From assembly GCA_022592435.1 (NCBI GenBank), contig JABYQS010000264.1, positions 1 to 39,649 on the forward strand: a stretch of DNA of 39,649 nucleotides, read 5' to 3'. This document shows, piece after piece, positions 32,712-39,649 of the stretch; within the stretch, counting starts at the first letter, position 1, and each line of letters opens with the position of its first letter. Source of the DNA: Cerioporus squamosus (Eukaryota; Basidiomycota; Agaricomycetes; Polyporales; Polyporaceae). The notes under the pieces were generated by a model. It did not search any database, had not been told where the DNA came from, and saw nothing but the letters and a program-made list of their open reading frames with translations. The position numbers and the translations under genes are program-made.

Positions 32712-35172
32712 ATGCGTCAGTCACTTGCGACCGCCACATTCCTTTCCTCTGCTGCCCTCGTCGCAGCTTACGCGCCGCCTCCCGGTCTCGAGAACTTCCA
32801 GCCTCGCAGCGAGTTCACGGCGGTCTGCAAGGAGATCAGCAGCGCTGTCTCGTCTGCGTCCGAGGTTCACTTTCCAGGCGAGTAACCAATTCTTTCGTGT
32901 CTCGTTCGCGGGGTCGTCTTGCAACCATCGGCGTGCAGCGGCTACATTATGTGGAACCGCTCGGTTTTGATGGGCCTGAAAGTCGCCGACAACCGTTACA
33001 TGAGCCCCTAGCTTCACGCGGTTGCCAACTGCCCAGGGGACGAACTCCACACTCAACAACGATACGAGACCACGAGAAGCACAGACTGCCTGGTGACCTG
33101 CCGCTTACGCTTACTCTGGGTGTGTGGTCACCCGATGATGCCGAGATCCATGCACATTCCGTTTATTTCCGTCCACGTTTAACGTTTAATTCTTTTGCTG
33201 TGTTGCTGAGACGCTCGTCTTGCAGTTCTGGACCTGAACGCGGCATACGTGAAGGACATCAGCCACTGGGCATCATCCAGCACTCAGCAGGCAGCATGCT
33301 CAGTCGAGCCTGGCACCGCAGAAGACGTCGGCACCATTGTGAGCACGCCATGTCCGTCATTGCCACATGCACCGTGAACGCTGACGTCGTGTCGTTATCC
33401 CAATAGCTCCAGATCCTGGCGAAGACCAACACGTCGTTCGCGGTACGTAACAGCTCCTTGCGTTTGACTTCTGACATGGCGACCTCGGTCAACTTATCTC
33501 CGCCTCGTTCTCCGGATACATTGCGATGGACCGCACGCTGATGATCACTCTGTGTGCAGGTGAAGGGAGGCGGCCATACGTCCAATCCCGGCTTCTCGTC
33601 CACAGACGGCGTCCACATCGCGATGTACAAGTTTAGCGACGTCACCTACAATGCTGCTAGCAACACGGCCGAGGTCGGCGCTGGCCTCGTCTGGGACGAC
33701 GTCTACGCCGCACTTGAGCCGTATGCCGTTAATGTAGTCGGCGGTCGGGTTACCGGTGTTGGTGTTGCCGGGTTCACTCTGGGAGGAGGTGAGTTCATCG
33801 CCATGTGCTCCCGTGCTTCCGTGGCGTGGTTTGTGCGGTACCGCGAGCACGGAGCGCCGCTCGAGAGATGCCAGAAGCAGGACAAAGAATCTCATCTGTC
33901 ACGTCATATAACACAGGGTACTCGTGGAAGACGAACCAGTACGGCCTGACGGTGGACAACCTGAGCGGCTACGAACTCGTGTTGCCCAATGGCACCGTCA
34001 CCACCGTCACGGAGAGCTCGTACCCCGACCTGTTCTGGGGCCTCAAGGGTGGATACAACAACTTCGTGAGTCCCGTACTCTTCGCATCTCAGCGTCATCG
34101 ACCATAGATGCTGGCGATGCTCGGATGCTATGCGGTCCCTTGTTACGTTTGTTCGCTGAACGCAAACCTTCCCACCAGGGCATCGTGACCAAGTTCACTC
34201 TCAAGACCTACCCGCAAACGGAAGTCTGGGTACGCTATCTCCGCCCTTTGGCCGTTCGACGTCCAAGCTCTAACTGTATCCTCACTTCTTCACCAGGGCG
34301 GTCTGATCACCATCACGGCGGACAATATCGAGGCCGTCAACAACGCGACCGTCAAGTTCGCGCAGACCGTCACCGACCCCAAGGCCGCGATCCTGCCCAC
34401 GTACAACTTCCTCCTTGGAGCACCCGGCGTGTCCCTGCTGCTCTTCTACGACTACCCGACACCGCCTGACGGCATCTTCGACGACTTCCTTGCGATCCCC
34501 CACTTTACGAAGGACGTCAAGACGCGCTCATTCTCCGACCTTGTGCAGGCCGCGCCATCGGATGCAACGGCGAATACCCGGTGCGTCGCACTAACAGCCT
34601 TCACCTGCCAACGAATTTGATTGACTGACCTCATCTTCTCCAGCGGTATCTTCCACACGGTCTCGCTTCTCGAGTATACGCCGACCATCATGGCTGCGGT
34701 CCTCAACGAGACGAAGGTATGTGTTCATAAATGACGACTGTGTCGATCATCCTGCTCATGAGCGTCTCGGACAGTTCTGGGGAGAGCGTCTTCCTGGGTC
34801 TCGGGCTCGTTCATCAGCTACGACGTCGAGCCCTTCCTCCCCACCCTCCTCTCGCACGCGTCCGAGTCGTCCTCCGCCTACCCCCCCTCGCGCGCCCGGG
34901 GCCTCCTCCCGCTCAACATCTACTATGCGTACGGAGCCGACGCCGCAGACAACACGATGTACGACGCCGCGCGCCAGAGCGCCGCGCATCTGACGCAGGT
35001 CGCGGTGAGCGAGGGCCAGGACATCGCCGATGCGGCGCTGTACGGCAACTACGCCATCTTCGACACGCCGCTCGACCGCATCGTCGGCGGCAACTTGGAC
35101 AGGCTCAAGGCGTTGAAGGCGCAGTACGACCCGAGCAACGTTATGAGTCTCGCTGGTGGCTGGAAGTTCTGA
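32712..35172 (+). CDS. Secreted FAD-linked oxidoreductase (VAO/berberine-bridge type)
   Basis: Flavoenzymes of this PCMH-type family oxidise alcohols, sugars or alkaloid-like substrates using covalent FAD and oxygen. Nine exons: 32712-32877, 33226-33338, 33407-33442, 33560-33788, 33917-34065, 34179-34229, 34297-34580, 34644-34716, 34775-35172, about 499 residues. A signal peptide (LATATFLSSAALVAA) opens the protein. The FAD site shows VKGGGHTSNPGFSS with the His expected to bind FAD, then GAGLVWDDVYAAL, VVGGRVTGVGVAGFTLGGGY and DLFWGLKGG. The end is DPSNVMSLAGGWKF. The last exon breaks frame between FWGERL and VSGSFISYDVEPF; one base is missing near 34791-34792 (CTTCC for CTTTCC would repair it). 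The first intron (348 nt) appears to use a GC donor (CCAG/GCGAGT). The CX(6)-type second attachment Cys was not identified. The substrate is unknown. Confidence 0.87.
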
Positions 35173-36351
35173 GTTCTGTGGTAAACCGTGAGGTGATCCC
35201 GCTTTGGACTGTTCAAGTACTCTCCGACGAGTTTCCGTTGTTCGGTATGCTCCCTCTTGGTTGTTTTCGACATTACTACGTCGATCTGACATTCGTTCAT
35301 TTCGCCACTTGTTATCATACACGTACCATTGCTCTCCTCGTAATCGATATACACTGCTAATACCACGCGTGGTTTGCGCTCTGCTTCTGAGACACAGGAG
35401 TATCATGGCGCTTCGATTACCATACGTGGATCCTGTCCGAATCCATCTGGGCGGGCGAGGCGGGCCCGGTCCGATTCTTTGAGCTCATCATCATGCACAT
35501 GCAAGTTATCGCACGCTCCGGTGACCGGTCCCATGTCCCTCCCACCTCAAAGTGCTCCGGAGAGGAAAGTAGGGCCGTCCAGGCGGTCGAGCCTCGACAT
35601 CCCGTCAGGCTTCTTCGCACGTCTCCTTGGCGGGGTTTCGGGCAGCGGTCTGGAATCGATACGGACTATTCTACGCGGTTCAAGGCCTGCTCTAGTGGAA
35701 ACATGTGTTGAGGTGCGCCATTCCAGAGACCGTACAAATAGTGAGATCCGTGCTTCGAATTGCCAGTACCCATCCACCTACCCACCCTACCGCCTCTCGG
35801 ACTCTTCTGTGAGTGCCCCACATCGTATACACCCCGGTCCTTCAGACTGGTAAGGTACAGAACAACCAACATCTTATCCAGTGAGCCTACTCTTCTACTG
35901 GATGTTCGCGAGCGGGCTATTCATGCACTACGCCGACTACTTCAGGGATGCGCAATCCCTTCACATCGAACAACCTAGCTCTCGGCATGACAGCCGCCTC
36001 AAACTTCGCCGTCGAGGCGATGTTATGGGCGGCACCCGCGGCAGGAGCACCAGTGTGTGCATACCCCAGCCAGGCGACTCTTGTTCCTCCTCAGCCTACG
36101 TCACCGAGACCACCCGTACGGGGAACATCCCGCCTGTACCCCAATCACCCTCGCCCTCGCCGGAGTCTGTCGTTCCGGCGCACGAGGCTGCACCTGTAAT
36201 GTAGCAGTATGACTCATGACCATATGTGCGTTATTCTCTTGAATATCTCCTACCACAACGCTGACGTCGTCCAGAACGTTGTATTTATTCCCTGCGCCCA
36301 CATTCTCTTTGGATACCACTTGTACCACTACTGTACATGTATACCACGGAC
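35173..36351. other. Intergenic region, possible unrecognised small gene
   Basis: Two genes converge on this 1.2 kb stretch, so it should be mostly 3' flank. A plus-strand set of frames with some coding character exists (for example PSRRSSLDIPSGFFARLLGG at about 35570-35630, and LLFYWMFASGLFMHYADYF at about 35884-35942). They do not join convincingly and match no family I know. A small lineage-specific or decayed gene is possible. Confidence 0.35.
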
Positions 36352-38305
36352 TCACTTTCCGACTACATCCGCGAGCTGTGTTTTCGGGATCGCCTCTGGG
36401 AAGGCCAGCTGCTTCAGCCGATTATGCGTCGCCTGCTCGTACGCAAACGCGAACGAGATCAGCTCGAACTCGCTGAAACGCCGTCCAACAAATGCGATCC
36501 CGAACGGCTTGTTCGGCCCGCTCGAACGAGTCGGTCTTGCAGGCGCGAGCGTCCGTGTTCGCCGGGAGGAACCCTAGCGGAACTGCGTACATACATCGTC
36601 AGCTCGACAACAAGGTCCGCGACGATCGACGACTTACCGGTAACGATGGGGTATCCGGCGATTGCGGCGGGTCCGGAGGCGACGTTACTCGGCATGAGGA
36701 GCGCATCTACTGCGAACGTCTTCAGGGTGGCGTCAATACCCCGGGTAGCCCCAAGGTCCTTGTCGGCTGCGATCGCGTCGAAGAACGCCTGGTTGACGGT
36801 GGTGTTCTCAGACTCGATGAATTCCGACTGGTCCGTCCAAAATGGCTCTACAAGCTCCTCGTCCGCATGTGCGATGTTGAAGGCGATCAGGTCCGCGAGG
36901 TTCTTCACTCCTGTCGGGACATGGAGAAGCTCGGATATGTACTGCGCGATTTGGACCTGCCACGACATATGGATCAAATGAGTGGTTGACCAATGACCGT
37001 CGACTGCTTGTACGTGTCGCTCACCTTGAAATCGGTGTCGAGAACGATGGTCTCATTGTTCGACGCCTCGAGCTCCTCAAAGTCTGGGAAGTCCGCTGGG
37101 TCCACAATCGTCGCTCCCAGCCCGCGGATGGTATCCAAGGATGCGTTGAACGCGGCCACAATGTTGCTGTTCGTGCGGGTGAAGAGCTTCCGCGGCACGC
37201 CGAGGCGCACGCCTCGCAGAGCGTCCTTCCTCAAAGCCTTCGTATAGTCGGGCACGACATTTGGCTGCGCAAGTGTGAAGTTGTCGCGAGGGTCTTTGCC
37301 TGCAATCGCGTGGAGTATGATGGCTGCATCCGTGACGGAGCGTGTCATCGGTCCCACTGTGTCTTGGTGCGAAGATATTGGTATTACTACGACAGGTCAA
37401 GTGAGTTTTCTCAGAATCAAGGCCATCTTCTGAGCTCACCGCCTGCTCTCGATGTCAACCCCACAGTCGGCTTAATGCCTACGAGGTTGTTCATGTTACT
37501 CGGCGAGATGATCGAGCCATCTGTCTCCGAACCGAGCGCGCCCGCTGCTAGGCCAATCGCGCTGCTAATCCCGCTTCCGGAGCTCGATCCTGATGGGTCG
37601 CCGAGGGGAACGTACGGACTCGTTGCCTGTCCACCTCGTCCCGAGAAACCTGAAGGGACATTGCCGCGGAAGTGAGCCCACTCGGAAAGGTTCGCTTTGC
37701 CGAGGATGATGGCCCCCGCCGCTCGGAGCTTTGAGGCGACATGCGCGTCACGCCGGACGATGGAACCTAGGAGAGCAAAGGAGCCTGCTGTCGTATTCAT
37801 ACCTGAAATAATGAGATGGTGAATATCATTCCGATGAAAGCTTGAAATGGGTGAAGTGACCTTCGACGGCCACAGTGGCAATGTTGTCTTTGACGAGGAT
37901 GGGAATACCGTGCAGCGGTCCGCGAGCCCCGAAGAGCTTCCTCTCGAGGTCAAGCTCGGCGGCTTGCGCCAAGGCACTCGGGTTGGTCTCAAGGACTGCG
38001 CGGAGCGTCGGTCCTTGAAGGTTGACCTCCTCGATCCTTGCGAAGTACGCCTACATCCCATCAATGTAGCATCTGACAGAATTGGCACCGGAAATAAGCC
38101 GCACCTTGACCAAGTCCACGCTAGTGAAATGCCCCTTCTCCAGCCCTTGTTGCAGCTCCGATATTGATGCTTCATACAGGTCCGGGAAGGTCACCGAGCT
38201 AGCCGCCATTGACTCCTTCACCCCGCAGGTCGCCCATACGAACGCAAGAGCGAGTGAGAAGAGCGACATCAGGCTGAGGCTACAGGGGAATCTGCGGGAT
38301 CCCAT
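36352..38305 (-). CDS. Secreted amidase-signature family hydrolase
   Basis: Amidase-signature enzymes hydrolyse C-N bonds of amides through a Ser-cisSer-Lys triad. Six exons: 38105-38305, 37861-38050, 37440-37802, 37025-37386, 36638-36956, 36352-36582, about 487 residues. A signal peptide starts the protein (SLFSLALAFVWATCG). The catalytic Lys lies in GIPILVKDNIAT. The Gly/Ser-rich signature SPYVPLGDPSGSSSGSG carries the Ser residues, followed by GALGSETDGSIISPSN. MTRSVTDAAIILHAIAG and the C-terminal FGIAFVGRRFSEFELISFA are also typical. In the last exon the frame changes between PLGFLPANTDA and PARPTRSSGPNKPFG near 36543-36550, inside GCGCG, so one base too many or two too few are present. 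The stop TGA overlaps a perfect donor-like GTGAGT, so a further exon is not excluded. The substrate is unknown. Confidence 0.88.
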
Positions 38306-38671
38306 CTTAGTGGCAGTGGACCGAGTCGCAGCTCGGTTGCACTGATGGGCCACTGCTTTATGGCGCAACGGTGACCATGCTTATCGTATGGCCTCTGGGT
38401 CAGTGAGAAGGTCAAGCGGAGAGCCGCATGCGCTGGAAGATACGACGAGTACAAGAAGACCTTTCCGGCGGAAGTCCCACGTCCAGGAGCTCGGTAACAT
38501 TTTCTCATAGGCGATCACGCGTCATGTGGAGGTAGCTCCCCCGGCGGCCCCTCCGATACTAAGCAAAGGCTATTGTTGATATCAAGGTGTGGGCGACAGT
38601 GATGTACGTTCGTTTCTCATACGGGGGCAATAACAGATTCACACACCGAAGGGGAGCCGCGACAGACCATA
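38306..38671. other. Intergenic region between amidase and dehydrogenase genes
   Basis: This holds the promoter of the amidase gene and the 3' flank of the upstream dehydrogenase, both on the minus strand. No other feature was recognised. Confidence 0.5.
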
Positions 38672-39649
38672 TCAGAGCTTGGATGAAACCAGCCGGGACG
38701 ACGAAGCACCGCCTGAGGACAAAGACGGGTCGTTCTGCGAAGGGTGTACGAGGATCTTCACTGTTGTCATGTTAGCTACGCTGCAGATCATAGATACTGG
38801 ACGCGCACCATGCTGATCCTTCTCATGTATGAGTGCATGTATGCCTTTCTCCACGAAGTCTTCCAGGCCGATGCGGCGAGTGATCAAGTTCTCCAGACCC
38901 TTGAATTTCCCTTCAGCGACAGCGTCGAGCATTTCGCGGTGATCACGATCGTACGCCATGATTCCTGCAATGTACACACTGTGAGTGGGCATGATTCATG
39001 ATTTGAAGGATCGCATTGCGCACCGGTAAAAGTGACCTCTTTGTAAGTCACAGCATCTATGTCGAGTGTAGGTCTGTTCTCCCATACGGCGACGTTCACA
39101 ACATTTCCTCGGGGTCGCACGGCCTGGAAGGCTGTATCCAGCGTTCGCTGGGTCCCTGCACTATCGAAGAACAACGTCGGCGCCACGGTCCCCTGTGACT
39201 TGACGTACAGCTATCGGAACGTCCGTGTTTGCCACCACAGGATCGTACACGATGTCTGCGCCGTGTGCTTGGGCGAGGTCGCGCCGCTTTGAGGCAGGTT
39301 CGGAAACGGCGATCCAAGCTGCACCGAACACCCTGGCGGGAAAACAGATCCACATCATGAAGGGAGTGGTTCGAAACTTGCACAGAGGACATACCTTGCA
39401 ACTCTCAAAATTAGGAGACCGATCTGCGTCAAAGCACCACGGTTAGGAAGATGGAACGTCGAGGGTGAGCAGACTTACAGGGCCAGCCCCAAGGACAAGA
39501 ACATGATCTCCTCGTTTGATGTTCGACCTTTTGACCGCATGCCACGCGACGGCGAGAGGCTCCATGAGAGCACCGACGTCACTATGGATGAAAAGCATCA
39601 TTGTCTCCGCAACTCGATTGTAAATAGGAGAGACACGAACAAGGGATGC
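38672..39649 (-). CDS. Zinc-type MDR dehydrogenase, (R,R)-butanediol dehydrogenase-like (partial)
   Basis: Medium-chain dehydrogenases of this type interconvert acetoin and 2,3-butanediol or related polyols with NAD(H). The gene enters the window from the right, and its N-terminal part is missing. Exons seen: 39479-39581, 39395-39423, 39024-39332, 38809-38964 and 38672-38760. The nucleotide-binding fold is clear: GALMEPLAVAWHAV, KRGDHVLVLGAGPIGLLIL, then WIAVSEPASKRRDLAQAHGA. After it come DSAGTQRTLDTAF, VTYKEVTFTGIMAYDRDH and a typical C-terminus with ENLITRRIGLEDFVEKG and KILVHPSQ. The C-terminal extension after HPSQ is Ser-rich. The frame breaks between GADVV and FDSAGTQ near 39165-39175, where one extra base (AA for A on the plus strand) explains it. 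The catalytic zinc ligands would lie outside the window. Confidence 0.82.

Noticed and set aside
1..39649. tRNA, rRNA or CRISPR features
   Set aside because: No B-box-like TTCGANTCC motif in a suitable cloverleaf context and no regularly spaced direct repeats were noticed by eye. A covariance-model scan would be needed for certainty.

Overview
This window reads as nuclear DNA of a filamentous basidiomycete (Agaricomycetes, probably a wood- or litter-decay polypore-type fungus). The evidence is the dense packing of intron-rich genes with mostly 45-70 nt GT-AG introns, GC-rich codon third positions, recognisable fungal housekeeping proteins, and two genes of the basidiomycete-typical DUF6533 membrane protein family. 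No bacterial operon structure, tRNA, rRNA or CRISPR array was seen.

Layout, left to right: a gene-poor flank (1-1239); a secreted heme catalase in 17 exons (+); the eIF2 beta subunit (-) divergent from the mitochondrial ATP synthase gamma subunit (+); a BRO1/ALIX-type ESCRT protein (+). Then comes a composite block: a DUF6533 gene (copy A, -), a BAH-PHD chromatin-reader gene (-), a Nup54/Nup57-type FG nucleoporin (+), and a second DUF6533 gene (copy B, +). Copies A and B lie in opposite orientation and form an inverted duplication of about 2.5 kb arms flanking about 6.1 kb. Copy B carries a 211 bp hAT-like MITE with an 8 bp target duplication, which cuts off its C-terminal tail. A second, unrelated 252 bp inverted-repeat element sits at the outer edge of copy B. 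Right of this lie a lineage-specific acidic/basic protein (+), the CAF-1 p60-type WD40 subunit (+), ribosomal protein L27 (-) with micro-exons, a secreted FAD-linked oxidase (+), a secreted amidase-signature protein (-) and the 3' part of a zinc-type (R,R)-butanediol-dehydrogenase-like MDR gene (-).

Most genes are unlinked housekeeping functions (translation, respiration, vacuolar sorting, nuclear transport, chromatin). The last three enzymes could form a small catabolic neighbourhood, but the sequence does not prove this. Five genes from about 14 kb rightwards (nucleoporin, BAH-PHD, FAD oxidase, amidase, dehydrogenase) need a 1-2 nt correction to stay in frame, mostly at homopolymers, whereas the genes left of 11 kb are clean. 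This looks more like base-call error in the assembly than gene decay. The strongest candidate for something unusual is the inverted DUF6533 pair with its transposon-marked edges.
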